A stretch of 14,448 bases of DNA from an uncultured Clostridium sp. Lineage in GTDB: Bacteria > Bacillota > Clostridia > Lachnospirales > Lachnospiraceae. Position numbers and translations under genes: made by a program. The notes beneath the pieces were generated by a model. The model was not told where the DNA came from, searched no databases, and saw only the letters and a program-made list of their open reading frames with translations. The number at the start of each line of letters is the position of its first letter. The first letter of the stretch is position 1. This document shows, one piece after another, positions 1-6,460 of this stretch. The stretch is from positions 1 to 14,448 of the forward strand of contig USJW01000120.1 of NCBI GenBank assembly GCA_900555045.1, in the 5' to 3' direction.

Positions 1-284
1 AGCTGTTCATGAACTGGGTGACCGAGGATGTGATCCTGGCGATGTTCGGCAACTGGCAGAAGTTCTCCGCATGGGTATTGGACTACAAGCCGGAGTACCT
101 GCACGGCGGCCATCTGATCGACCGGGCCGGCTACAAGGAGTTCAAGAAGCGCATTCTGGAAGGCGTGGAGCTGAACCCGGAGGCAAAGATTGCGGACGAC
201 ATCTTCTGGGCGGAGAACGAGCAGCGCGGCAACATGCACGTGATGCCCATCTCTCAGCACAAGACGGCTGGACCTCAGAATTAA
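1..284 (+). CDS. asrC: Anaerobic sulfite reductase subunit C, C-terminal end (5' partial)
   Basis: The reading frame is open to the left edge (first full codon at base 3) and ends at TAA 282-284, so only about the last 94 residues are visible. They align closely, from memory, with the end of Salmonella AsrC: LFMNWVTEDVI matches LFLNWVTEDVI, YLHGGHLIDRAGYKEFKK matches YLHMGHLIDKGGYLRFKE, and GVELNPEAKIADDIFWAE matches GVQLNPEAMVAERIYWAE. AsrC is the siroheme and Fe-S catalytic subunit that reduces sulfite to sulfide in the cytoplasm. The siroheme and 4Fe-4S ligands lie upstream, outside the window. The siroheme operon starts 59 bases downstream, which fits supply of this cofactor. The ATG at 9 is internal, not a start. 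A second asr locus begins at 13228, so this is probably the end of a separate asrABC operon. Confidence 0.9.
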   Translation, partial: LFMNWVTEDVILAMFGNWQKFSAWVLDYKPEYLHGGHLIDRAGYKEFKKRILEGVELNPEAKIADDIFWAENEQRGNMHVMPISQHKTAGPQN

Positions 285-289
285 GATTG

Positions 290-312
290 CGATCAGGCTC
301 TGCCTGGGATCG
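290..312 (+). other. Weak intercistronic hairpin between asrC and hemA
   Basis: CGATC-AGGC (290-298) can pair with GCCT-GG-GATCG (302-312), with a TCT loop and a two-base GG bulge. No T-run follows, so it is not a clear intrinsic terminator. It could be a processing or stability element in an asrC-hemA transcript. It may also be chance. Confidence 0.25.
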
Positions 313-343
313 TAAATAAAGAGAAAGCTTAGGAACGACCAGT

Positions 344-1507
344 ATGTATTGTATCAGTGTAAGTTACAAGAAGGCTCCGGCGGATATCCGGGGAAGGTTC
401 GCTTTTAACGCCGAGGAGAAGGAGGAGCTGGCCGGAAAGCTGCGGGAGAGCGGGGACGTGGACGGCTGTGTGGTGCTCTGCACCTGCAACCGGAGCGAGA
501 TCTACATATCCGGCGGCAAGGCTTCCATCCGAGCGCTCCAGGAGGCGGTGGCGTCCGTGAAGGAGATTCCGCAGCAGGAGCTGCTAAAATACCTGAATAT
601 ATACAGCGGTGATAGAGCCACAGCACACCTTTTTAAGGTGTGCTGTGGCTTTGACTCCATGGTGCTGGGGGAGGACGAGATCCTCGGCCAGGTTCGGGAC
701 GCCTACCAGGCGGCCCTGGAGAAGAAGGATGTGAACTACGAGCTAAACGTGCTGTTCCAGCGGGCTATCGCCTGCGCCAAGCGGATCCGCACGGACACCC
801 GCATCTCCACAACACCGCTGTCCGTTGCCACGCTGGTGGCCAACGAAGTGTTTCACTTCCCGAAGGAGGGGGTGAAACGGGTGATGATCATCGGCATCAC
901 CGGAAAGATGGGCACCACCATCGCAAAAAATATTCTCGCGAAGCCGGGAATTTTGGTGACGGGCACGGTCCGAAGCCACCACGCGGTGCTGGACTTTGCG
1001 CCCAAGGGCGATCGGGTGAATCTGGTGCACTACCAGGACCGCTACCAGTACGCGGCGGACATGGACATTATCATCAGCGCCACCACCAGCCCCCACTACA
1101 CGGTGACAAAGGATGAGCTCTCCCTTGCGGTGGGCGCTGACTTGGGCCGCGAGCGCCTTCTGATCGACGTGGCCGTGCCTCTTGACATGGACCCGGAGGC
1201 CGCAGGACTTCCCGGGATCACGCTGCGGGACATCGACTACTTTGACACCCTGTCAAAGAACAACGAGCAGATCCGCTTAAAGGAGCTGGACCGGGCCAGG
1301 GCCATCATGGAGGAGGACCTGGACGCGGCGATTAAGGAGATGCTCTTTCACCCCTACATCGGGCGGCTTAAGGAGTTTCGGGCCGCCTTTGCGGGAAAGA
1401 GCCCGGAGAGCCTGCTGTTTATGATCCGGGATCATGTGGACAGCGAGGACTTAAAGGTGGTCCTTCGGGTCTTGGACGGCCTGGAGAACTGGGTGAAGGA
1501 GGACTAG
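344..1507 (+). CDS. hemA: Glutamyl-tRNA reductase
   Basis: Reduces glutamyl-tRNA(Glu) to glutamate-1-semialdehyde with NADPH, the first committed step of C5-pathway tetrapyrrole synthesis. The 387-residue product carries the N-terminal catalytic motif LCTCNRSE, with the thioester Cys at residue 48. It also has the conserved block GFDSMVLGEDEILGQV (about 103-118), a Rossmann segment VMIIGITGKMG, the block LLIDVAVPLDMDPE, and a helical C-terminal dimerisation region. It is somewhat shorter than the usual roughly 410-420 residues. The glycine-rich loop is GxxGxxG rather than the usual GAGEMG, so the nucleotide domain is divergent. The ATG at 344 is preceded by AGGAA about ten bases upstream. The next gene starts two bases after the stop, with its ribosome site AAGGAGG inside the hemA end. 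A perfect 16-bp inverted repeat lies within the coding sequence at 616-650. Confidence 0.93.
   Translation: MYCISVSYKKAPADIRGRFAFNAEEKEELAGKLRESGDVDGCVVLCTCNRSEIYISGGKASIRALQEAVASVKEIPQQELLKYLNIYSGDRATAHLFKVCCGFDSMVLGEDEILGQVRDAYQAALEKKDVNYELNVLFQRAIACAKRIRTDTRISTTPLSVATLVANEVFHFPKEGVKRVMIIGITGKMGTTIAKNILAKPGILVTGTVRSHHAVLDFAPKGDRVNLVHYQDRYQYAADMDIIISATTSPHYTVTKDELSLAVGADLGRERLLIDVAVPLDMDPEAAGLPGITLRDIDYFDTLSKNNEQIRLKELDRARAIMEEDLDAAIKEMLFHPYIGRLKEFRAAFAGKSPESLLFMIRDHVDSEDLKVVLRVLDGLENWVKED
614..652 (+). repeat. Perfect inverted repeat (hairpin) inside hemA
   Basis: AGCCACAGCACACCTT (616-631) and AAGGTGTGCTGTGGCT (635-650) are perfect reverse complements around a three-base TTT loop. The stem extends to 614-652 with one G-T wobble and one A-T pair. 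It encodes the conserved stretch just before GFDSMVLGE, so the protein constraint holds while the DNA folds. Only TTTG follows the stem, so the terminator tail is weak. Confidence 0.9.
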
Positions 1508-1509
1508 GG

Positions 1510-2145
1510 ATGGCATATTTTCCGTTTTTTATGGATGTGGAGGGCAGCGTGTTCCTGATCGCCGGAGGCGGGAGAGTGGCCGCCCGCAAGGTGGAGACCA
1601 TGCTGGAGTACGGCGCCCTGGTGCGGGTGATCGCGCCCGAGGCGCTGCCGGAGATTCGGGAGCTCGCGAAGGCGGGGCGCATCGAGTACGTCCCCAGAAG
1701 GTGCACCGAGGAGGATGTACTTCAGGCGGATTTCGTCATCGCCGCCACCTCCGACGAGGCGCTTAACAGGGCGCTCTCGAAGGCGTGCCGGGCCAGGCGG
1801 ATTCCGGTGAACGTGGTGGACGTCAAGGAGGAATGCAGCTTTATTTTCCCCGCCCTGGTGAAGGACGGGGATATTGTGGTGGGGATCTCCACCGGTGGTG
1901 CGAGCCCGGCCATCGCCCGCATGTTAAAGGAGCGGGTGCGCGGTGCGCTCCCTGAGGGCGCCGGGGAGGCGGCCCGGGGGATGAAGGAGGCCCGCAGCCT
2001 GGTGAAGGGGGCGGTGCCCTCCCAGCGGGTGCGCGAGGAGGTCTTTAATCAGCTGGCCGAGGAGGCGCTTCAGACAGGGCGCGCTCCGAAGGAGGACCAG
2101 GTCCGGAATATGATCGACAGAAAGTTGGGAGAGAACCATGAGTGA
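1510..2145 (+). CDS. Precorrin-2 dehydrogenase / sirohydrochlorin ferrochelatase (Met8/CysG-N type)
   Basis: Oxidises precorrin-2 to sirohydrochlorin with NAD+ and, in most of this family, inserts Fe2+ to give siroheme. The 211-residue protein has the N-terminal NAD loop LIAGGGRVAARKVE (about 16-29). It has the signature NVVDVKEECSFIFPA, whose Asp104 corresponds to the general acid/base Asp of CysG and Met8. It also has GISTGGASPAIARMLKE (about 125-141), the usual C-terminal helical part, and no SUMT domain; that domain is supplied by the cobA-hemD gene at 3040. The ATG at 1510 follows AAGGAGG at a seven-base spacing. The stop overlaps the hemC start by eight bases (ATGAGTGA), indicating translational coupling. 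Gene names vary (cysG N-terminal part, sirC, ylnF, met8), so no symbol is assigned. Confidence 0.9.
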   Translation: MAYFPFFMDVEGSVFLIAGGGRVAARKVETMLEYGALVRVIAPEALPEIRELAKAGRIEYVPRRCTEEDVLQADFVIAATSDEALNRALSKACRARRIPVNVVDVKEECSFIFPALVKDGDIVVGISTGGASPAIARMLKERVRGALPEGAGEAARGMKEARSLVKGAVPSQRVREEVFNQLAEEALQTGRAPKEDQVRNMIDRKLGENHE

Positions 2146-3043
2146 CAGAATTCGCATCGGCACAAGAAACAGCAGGCTGGCGGTGGTGCAGACGGAGCTG
2201 GTGGCAAAAGCCATGGAGGCAGCTTCGCCGGGGACCGAGATCGCGCTGGAGGCCAGACAGACCACAGGGGATAAGATTTTAAACAAGCCGCTCCAGGAGT
2301 TTGGAGGCAAGGGCGTGTTCGTCTCCGAGTTCGAGGAGGGGATCCTGGAGGGCCGGCTGGATCTGGCGGTCCACAGCGCCAAGGATATGCCCATGGACCT
2401 GGCTGAGGGCCTATCCATCGTGGGAGTTCCCGAGAGGGAGGACCCGCGGGATGTCCTGGTGAGCGTGGCGGGCCGCCCCTTCCCTGAGTCCGGCGAGATC
2501 GTGATCGGCACCTCAAGCCCCAGGCGGAAGCTGCAGATTGAGCTTCTGGGAAAGAAGCTGTGGCCCCAGGCGACGGTGCGCTGCGAGAATCTTCGGGGAA
2601 ATGTGCAGACCCGCCTGGGCAAGCTGGAGAGCGGGCTCTACGACGGGATTATCCTGGCCGCCGCGGGGTTAAAGCGGCTGGGGCTCCTGGAGAATGACCA
2701 GTATGAATTCCAGTTCCTGGAATGCGAGGATTTCATCCCGGCCGGAGGCCAGGGAATTCTGGCGGTGGAGGGCCGGGCGGACAGCGCGGCGGCGGAGATT
2801 TTAAAGTCCATCAGCCACCAGGAGACCTGGCTCTGCCTGAACCTTGAGCGCAGGGTGCTGAAGCTTTTGGACGCGGGCTGCCACGAGCCCATCGGCATCT
2901 ACTCCCGCTTAAACGGCGGTATGCTGGAGGTGTTCGGCATAAGCGGCCGCGGCGGCAGAATTTACAAAACAAACTTGAAAGGGACCCCGGAACAGGCCGA
3001 GGAGCTGGCCTGCCGGGCGGCAGAGGAGCTTGGCGGAAGATGA
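2138..3043 (+). CDS. hemC: Hydroxymethylbilane synthase (porphobilinogen deaminase)
   Basis: Polymerises four porphobilinogens into hydroxymethylbilane. The 301-residue sequence has IRIGTRNSRLAVVQTE at the N-terminus, VHSAKDMP with the catalytic Asp at residue 83, the cofactor-binding arginine region IGTSSPRRK (123-131), NLRGNVQTRL (151-160), and LDAGCHEPIG. In the last motif Cys248 is the expected attachment site for the dipyrromethane cofactor. Length is normal for the family. The start overlaps the previous gene by eight bases, and the stop overlaps the cobA-hemD start by four (ATGA at 3040-3043), so the genes are translationally coupled in one operon. Confidence 0.96.
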   Translation: MSDRIRIGTRNSRLAVVQTELVAKAMEAASPGTEIALEARQTTGDKILNKPLQEFGGKGVFVSEFEEGILEGRLDLAVHSAKDMPMDLAEGLSIVGVPEREDPRDVLVSVAGRPFPESGEIVIGTSSPRRKLQIELLGKKLWPQATVRCENLRGNVQTRLGKLESGLYDGIILAAAGLKRLGLLENDQYEFQFLECEDFIPAGGQGILAVEGRADSAAAEILKSISHQETWLCLNLERRVLKLLDAGCHEPIGIYSRLNGGMLEVFGISGRGGRIYKTNLKGTPEQAEELACRAAEELGGR

Positions 3044-4686
3044 AAAAAGGCATGGTATTACTGATTGGAGCGGGCCCCGGGGATCCGGGGCTGATCACGG
3101 TGAAGGGGCTGCAGTGCCTGAAGGACTGTGACGCGGTGGTGTACGATTTCCTGGCTTCCGAGGAGCTCTTAGGCGTGACGCGCCCGGACTGCCGGCGGAT
3201 CTACGTGGGAAAGCGGGCCGGACACCACTCCATGAAGCAGCCGGAGATCAACCGCCTGCTGGTGGATCTGGCCAAGGAGGGACTGTGCGTGGCCAGGCTT
3301 AAGGGGGGAGACCCCTTCGTGTTCGGGCGGGGCGGCGAGGAAGCGTTGGCCCTTGAGGCTGAGGGGATTCCCTACCGCCTGATCCCGGGCGTTACCTCCG
3401 CGGTGGCGGTGCCGGAGTGCGCCGGAATCCCGGTGACTCACCGGGCCGTAAGCCGCAGCTTTCACGTGATCACAGGGCACACCGAGGGGGAGGAAGGCGG
3501 GCTTCCGCCGGAGTTTCAGCAGCTGGCAAAGCTTCCCGGCACGCTGGTATTCCTCATGGGCCTTCGGAGTCTGCCCGCCATCGTGGACGGCCTTTTGGCG
3601 GCAGGGCGGCCCGAAAGCCTGCCGGCCGCGGTGATTGAGAACGGCACCACGCCCAGCGCCAGGACCGTGCGGGGCACTCTTTTAGATATCTGCGGGAGGG
3701 TGGAGGCGGCGGGCCTCCACACACCGGCCATCATCGTGGTGGGCGAGACCGCGGCGCTGGATTTCTCCAGCAGAGAGGGGCTGCCCTTGGATGGAACCGT
3801 GGTTGGGATCACCGGCACGGCGACCTTCAGAGAGCGCCTGGGCACGCTGCTCACAAGCCTCGGCGCGCGGGTGGAGTGCGCCGGAGCCATGGAGGTGGTC
3901 TCCTTCGCGGACTCGCCCGCGGTGCGCGCGGCCTGCGAGAATCTGGAGTCCTACGGAATCACCGTGTTCACAAGCGCCAACGGCGTGCGGCTGTTCTTTA
4001 AGGGATTACTGGACTCCGGCCGGGATTTCCGGGCCCTGGGCTCCATGAAATTCGCCGTGATCGGCCCGGGTACGGCGGCGGAGCTAAAAAAATATGGCTT
4101 CCGGGCAGACTATATGCCGAGTGTCTACCGCACCGGGGAATTGGCAGAGCTTTTGGTGAAGGTTGCCGGGGGAGTGGCGGCATGTACCGGGACGGCCGCG
4201 GGCACTGGGGCCGCCACATGTACCGGGACGGCCGCAGCGCCCCCCTTCCCGCGCATCCTGATCGCCCGCGCGAAGGGCGGCTCCCCGGAGCTGACAAAAG
4301 TGCTGGCGAAAGCCGGAATCCCGTTCGACGACGTGGCGCTGTATGATGTGAGCGGCAGAGCGGCGAGAGCGGAGCGGATCGGCGCGGGGCGCACTGGCGA
4401 AGAGAATACCAGCGCAGAGCATACCGGCGCGGAATATACCGGCGCGGGGCATACCGGCGCGGAGCGCCTGGACTACCTGACCTTCGCCAGCGCCTCCGGC
4501 GTGGAGGCGTATTTTGAGCAGATGGGGGAGGAGGCCCTGGGCTCCATGGAGGGGCTTAAGACCGTCTGCATCGGGGACGTGACGGCCAGGGCGCTTAAAG
4601 AGCGGGGACGGGAGACCGACCTTCTGGCAAAGGAATTTACGGTCCGGGGGATGGTGGAGGCCATTCTGGACGACCGGGAACGGTAA
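3040..4686 (+). CDS. cobA-hemD: Fused uroporphyrinogen-III C-methyltransferase / uroporphyrinogen-III synthase
   Basis: A bifunctional 548-residue enzyme. Residues 5-240 are the SAM-dependent SUMT domain that converts uroporphyrinogen III to precorrin-2. Its motifs are IGAGPGDPGLIT (9-20), VARLKGGDPFVFGRGGEE (84-101) and IPGVTSAVAVPECAGIPVTHR (115-135). Residues 252-546 are the HemD domain that closes hydroxymethylbilane to uroporphyrinogen III, with VFTSANGV (309-316) and LTFASASGV (480-488). The fusion order is known in Firmicutes and lets product pass between adjacent active sites. Two loops of the HemD half carry low-complexity repeat insertions, at residues 382-399 and 446-475. The start overlaps hemC by ATGA. 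A terminator follows directly, so this is the last gene of the siroheme operon. Confidence 0.95.
   Translation: MKKGMVLLIGAGPGDPGLITVKGLQCLKDCDAVVYDFLASEELLGVTRPDCRRIYVGKRAGHHSMKQPEINRLLVDLAKEGLCVARLKGGDPFVFGRGGEEALALEAEGIPYRLIPGVTSAVAVPECAGIPVTHRAVSRSFHVITGHTEGEEGGLPPEFQQLAKLPGTLVFLMGLRSLPAIVDGLLAAGRPESLPAAVIENGTTPSARTVRGTLLDICGRVEAAGLHTPAIIVVGETAALDFSSREGLPLDGTVVGITGTATFRERLGTLLTSLGARVECAGAMEVVSFADSPAVRAACENLESYGITVFTSANGVRLFFKGLLDSGRDFRALGSMKFAVIGPGTAAELKKYGFRADYMPSVYRTGELAELLVKVAGGVAACTGTAAGTGAATCTGTAAAPPFPRILIARAKGGSPELTKVLAKAGIPFDDVALYDVSGRAARAERIGAGRTGEENTSAEHTGAEYTGAGHTGAERLDYLTFASASGVEAYFEQMGEEALGSMEGLKTVCIGDVTARALKERGRETDLLAKEFTVRGMVEAILDDRER
4181..4235 (+). repeat. 19-base direct repeat with 36-base period in the HemD domain
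   Basis: catgtaccgggacggccgc occurs at 4181-4199 and again at 4217-4235. The 36-base period equals 12 codons and keeps the frame, giving CTGTAA twice in the protein (residues 382-387 and 394-399). It lies in a loop between LAELLVK and RILIARA, where HemD proteins normally have a short linker. Confidence 0.85.
4375..4464 (+). repeat. 15-base tandem repeat (minisatellite) in the HemD domain
   Basis: Six in-frame 15-base units encode RIGAG, RTGEE, NTSAE, HTGAE, YTGAG and HTGAE (residues 446-475). The last four are the most alike, around the core ataccggcgcgga. The array sits in the loop before the conserved strand YLTFASASGV. Unit number could change by slippage without breaking the frame. Confidence 0.88.
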
Positions 4687-4690
4687 AAGG

Positions 4691-4736
4691 ACATAAAAAA
4701 TCGACGATCCGTTTGGGATCGTCGATTTTTTTATGT
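4691..4736. terminator. Bidirectional intrinsic terminator
   Basis: TCGACGATCC (4701-4710) pairs perfectly with GGATCGTCGA (4716-4725) around a GTTTG loop. The stem is flanked by six A on the left and seven T on the right, with further ACAT/ATGT pairing. It lies between the convergent cobA-hemD gene (+) and the phosphoribosyltransferase-like gene (-), so it can serve both. Confidence 0.93.
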
Positions 4737-4758
4737 GACAATGGATATTGTTTGCCGG

Positions 4759-5475
4759 TTAGTCTAACGTGGTATAGCCGTAGCTGTTGACGATGGCGTC
4801 CAGCTTGATTCCCGCCTTGCAGTCCGGGCAGTCGTGGGGATCGGAGAGGCGGAAGTCCGGGATGTCCTCCAGGCTGAACACGGCGTTGACCGGGTAGCCC
4901 TCGATCTCGGAGACGGCTCCGAAGATGACGGAGATGCCCTCCATGATTCCGCCGTAGGACTCGATGCAGCGGATGCTCTTCATGATGGTGTGGCCGGACA
5001 TGGCGCTGGCCAGAACTACCAGGATGTGCTTGTCCTTTAACATCGGTTTAATGTTGTCGCGGACGACCATCTGTCCTGCGGAGTCAAACTCCGGGCTGAT
5101 CACGTAGCTGGTCTTGTGCAGGTTGGTGGTGCTGAAGCCCATGGTCGAGAGCTGCTGGGCCACATAGGCGCCGATCACTTCGCAGCCGTCCATGCAGATG
5201 ATGGTGTCGATGGGCTTCTTGGTGGCGAACGATTTGGAGTAGCGCAGCAGTTCATCGCTGATTCCAAAGGATTTGGTGATCTCCACCTGATTCACATAGC
5301 GCTTCACCATCGCCTTGGCGCACGCTTCGGCGTTTGCCTGGCGCATTTTTAAGGATGTCATGTCGATGTAGTAGTTGATGTGGAAACGGTCCGATGAAAA
5401 ATGACCCTTTGTGACGCTGAGCGCCAGATTGGGGTTGTCCTTAGCGTATATTTTCATTGCCTTCTCCATGCTCAT
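4759..5475 (-). CDS. Phosphoribosyltransferase-fold protein (orotate PRTase-like) with degenerate PRPP motif
   Basis: The 238-residue protein resembles proteins commonly labelled orotate phosphoribosyltransferase in Clostridia. Visible features are LSVTKGHFSSDRFHINYYID (19-38), a core strand IDTIICMDGCEVIGAYVAQQL (89-109), and a strand-loop KHILVVLASAMSGHTI (149-164) where PRTases bind PRPP. The usual pair of acidic residues (as in VxVVEDVxTTG) is replaced by Leu-Ala, so normal catalysis is doubtful. The C-terminus carries HDCPDC (214-219), a possible metal-binding or redox pair. The ATG at 5475 is preceded on the minus strand by GAGGAGGG at about eight bases. It is cytoplasmic, with no signal or membrane segment. 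Its role may be nucleotide metabolism or ligand sensing; neither is shown by the sequence. No link to the sulfur genes is apparent except adjacency to the regulator. Confidence 0.65.
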   Translation of the reverse strand: MSMEKAMKIYAKDNPNLALSVTKGHFSSDRFHINYYIDMTSLKMRQANAEACAKAMVKRYVNQVEITKSFGISDELLRYSKSFATKKPIDTIICMDGCEVIGAYVAQQLSTMGFSTTNLHKTSYVISPEFDSAGQMVVRDNIKPMLKDKHILVVLASAMSGHTIMKSIRCIESYGGIMEGISVIFGAVSEIEGYPVNAVFSLEDIPDFRLSDPHDCPDCKAGIKLDAIVNSYGYTTLD

Positions 5476-5533
5476 TGTGAAACCCTCCTCTAAATTATAA
5501 TAAATTTTTGATATTTATACCCACTTTGCCTCC

Positions 5534-5539
5534 ATTATA
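5534..5539 (-). promoter_or_regulatory. Putative -10 box for the PRTase-like gene
   Basis: On the minus strand this is a perfect TATAAT. It would start transcription near 5527 and give a leader of about 50 bases. No convincing -35 hexamer is found at 17 bases, so the promoter may need an activator. A second TATAAT nearer the gene would place the start inside the ribosome site and is less likely. Confidence 0.45.
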
Positions 5540-5560
5540 ATAAAAATGCAAGCAAAATAC

Positions 5561-5576
5561 TATAACCAAGGCTATA
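5561..5576. promoter_or_regulatory. Quasi-palindrome upstream of the PRTase-like gene
   Basis: TATAACC-AA-GGCTATA is a 16-base near-perfect palindrome with one mismatched pair. Its centre (5568.5) falls about 41 bases upstream of the transcription start predicted from the TATAAT at 5534-5539, the classic position for a class II activator. The sequence differs from the TGTTA-N6-TAACA sites, so the factor may be different. Confidence 0.35.
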
Positions 5577-5620
5577 TTTTTTTATAATTGCCAAAGACTG
5601 TGCCAAGCGGTCCCTTGTAA

Positions 5621-6283
5621 TCAATAATTCAGGTCCCTGTCCCCGTTGACAAGCTCTTTTAATGCCACGGGATCGTGAAGGATAATGCCGTCGCGGTCCT
5701 TTGTGATGTAGCCCATCTGTTTTAGCTTCGCCATAATCCGGGACACCGTCACCGGGTGGGAGCCCAGATACTTGGCTAACTCGGCGTAGGTGAAGAATTT
5801 CGGCACCACCAGCTCGCCCTCTTTGTTTTGGGCCACGTCCAACAGCAGGCGGCTCAACCCGGCGACGGCGGACTCCTCCAATCTCCGGTGGAAGTGTACC
5901 AGCACCTCGTAGAAATTGTCCGCCAGGGTCCGGATCAAAAAGGCGTTAAATTCCGGGTTGTTCGTCATGAGATCCTGAAACGCGGAGAAACGGATCCGGT
6001 ACAGGGTGCAGGCGGTTTTCGTGATGATTGTGAACTCCTGGGGCGGATCCTCGGAATTGCTCATGAGCAGCTGGTTGAATCCGACGATGCGCGGGGGATA
6101 GAAGTACAGGTAAACGGTTTCTTCCCCTTTTTTTGTGATTCCCATCAGCGCGCAGATGCCGTCCTCCAAAAGATAGAAGGAGTCGTCCGCAGTTCCCTGA
6201 CGGCTTATATTCAGACAGACGTGCCGGCACAGATGAATTTTTGTGCCGTAGCCGGTCAGAAGGTTCCAGAATTCTTGGTCCAT
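5621..6283 (-). CDS. Crp/Fnr-family transcriptional regulator
   Basis: A 220-residue protein with an N-terminal cyclic-nucleotide-binding-type beta-roll (about 12-115), a dimerisation helix (about 110-135), and a C-terminal winged helix. The helix-turn-helix FTYAELAKYLGSHPVTVSRI spans 164-183. Aligned without gaps to E. coli CRP, recognition residues Arg180, Glu181 and Arg185 become Pro, Val and Arg. Cysteines are at 19, 23, 44 and 92; a CxxxC pair is near the N-terminus, but the spacing is not that of Fnr, so redox or cluster sensing is only possible. The ATG at 6283 is chosen over the upstream GTG at 6292 because GAGGTGA lies five bases before the ATG and overlaps the GTG. It is divergent from the transporter-trx-sulfotransferase-asr operon, which it probably controls through two palindromes in the gap. 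Confidence 0.9.
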   Translation of the reverse strand: MDQEFWNLLTGYGTKIHLCRHVCLNISRQGTADDSFYLLEDGICALMGITKKGEETVYLYFYPPRIVGFNQLLMSNSEDPPQEFTIITKTACTLYRIRFSAFQDLMTNNPEFNAFLIRTLADNFYEVLVHFHRRLEESAVAGLSRLLLDVAQNKEGELVVPKFFTYAELAKYLGSHPVTVSRIMAKLKQMGYITKDRDGIILHDPVALKELVNGDRDLNY

Positions 6284-6321
6284 ATGGGTCACCTCGTTAT
6301 TTTTCAGTTCTGTATTCCCCT

Positions 6322-6330
6322 ATTGTAACA
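6322..6330 (-). promoter_or_regulatory. Putative extended -10 promoter for the Crp/Fnr regulator
   Basis: The minus strand reads TGTTACAAT, an extended -10 (TG-N-TACAAT) that would start transcription near 6315 with a leader of about 32 bases. The first five bases, TGTTA, also equal one half-site of the palindromes at 6377 and 6463. Autoregulation is therefore conceivable. Confidence 0.4.
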
Positions 6331-6376
6331 TAGATGTGAGAATAAAACTATAAAAATATCTGGGAGATATAACCTG

Positions 6377-6392
6377 TGTTATATAATTAACA
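6377..6392. promoter_or_regulatory. Palindromic operator 1, TGTTA-N6-TAACA
   Basis: The 16-base site reads TGTTA TATAAT TAACA, with both five-base arms perfectly complementary. Size and spacing are those of Crp/Fnr-type sites (compare TGTGA-N6-TCACA). The centre at 6384.5 is about 40 bases upstream of the start predicted from a TATACA -10 at 6412-6417, the position of a class II activator site. Confidence 0.7.
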
Positions 6393-6404
6393 GGGGAATT
6401 ATGG

Positions 6405-6417
6405 TATCATTTATACA
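6405..6417 (+). promoter_or_regulatory. Putative -10 region of the transporter-trx-sulfotransferase-asr operon
   Basis: Two overlapping candidates exist: TATCAT (6405-6410, with an upstream TGG making an extended -10) and TATACA (6412-6417). Neither has a recognisable -35, and the -35 zone is occupied by operator 1. This is what is expected of an activator-dependent promoter. The leader would be about 80-90 bases. Confidence 0.45.
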
Positions 6418-6460
6418 AAATGTGCGGGCAAAAGGAGATGATTTGCGACATTTTGCTTTA

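Noticed and set aside
290..312. Terminator between asrC and hemA
   Set aside because: The stem is bulged and no T-run follows, so termination is not supported; kept only as a weak hairpin.
71..319. 82-residue open frame overlapping the asrC end
   Set aside because: It is the +1 shadow of asrC, Arg/Gly-rich, with no ribosome site; asrC homology decides the frame.
4181..4464. CRISPR-like repeats
   Set aside because: The repeats are short, in frame, inside the cobA-hemD coding sequence and without unique spacers of uniform length.
5570..5600. Terminator after the Crp/Fnr gene
   Set aside because: The T-run at 5576-5582 is on the plus strand (A-run for the minus transcript) and the flanking GGC/GCC pairing is broken, so it would not stop the minus-strand gene.
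6284..6292. GTG start for the Crp/Fnr regulator
   Set aside because: The GTG overlaps the GAGGTGA ribosome site that is well spaced for the ATG at 6283.
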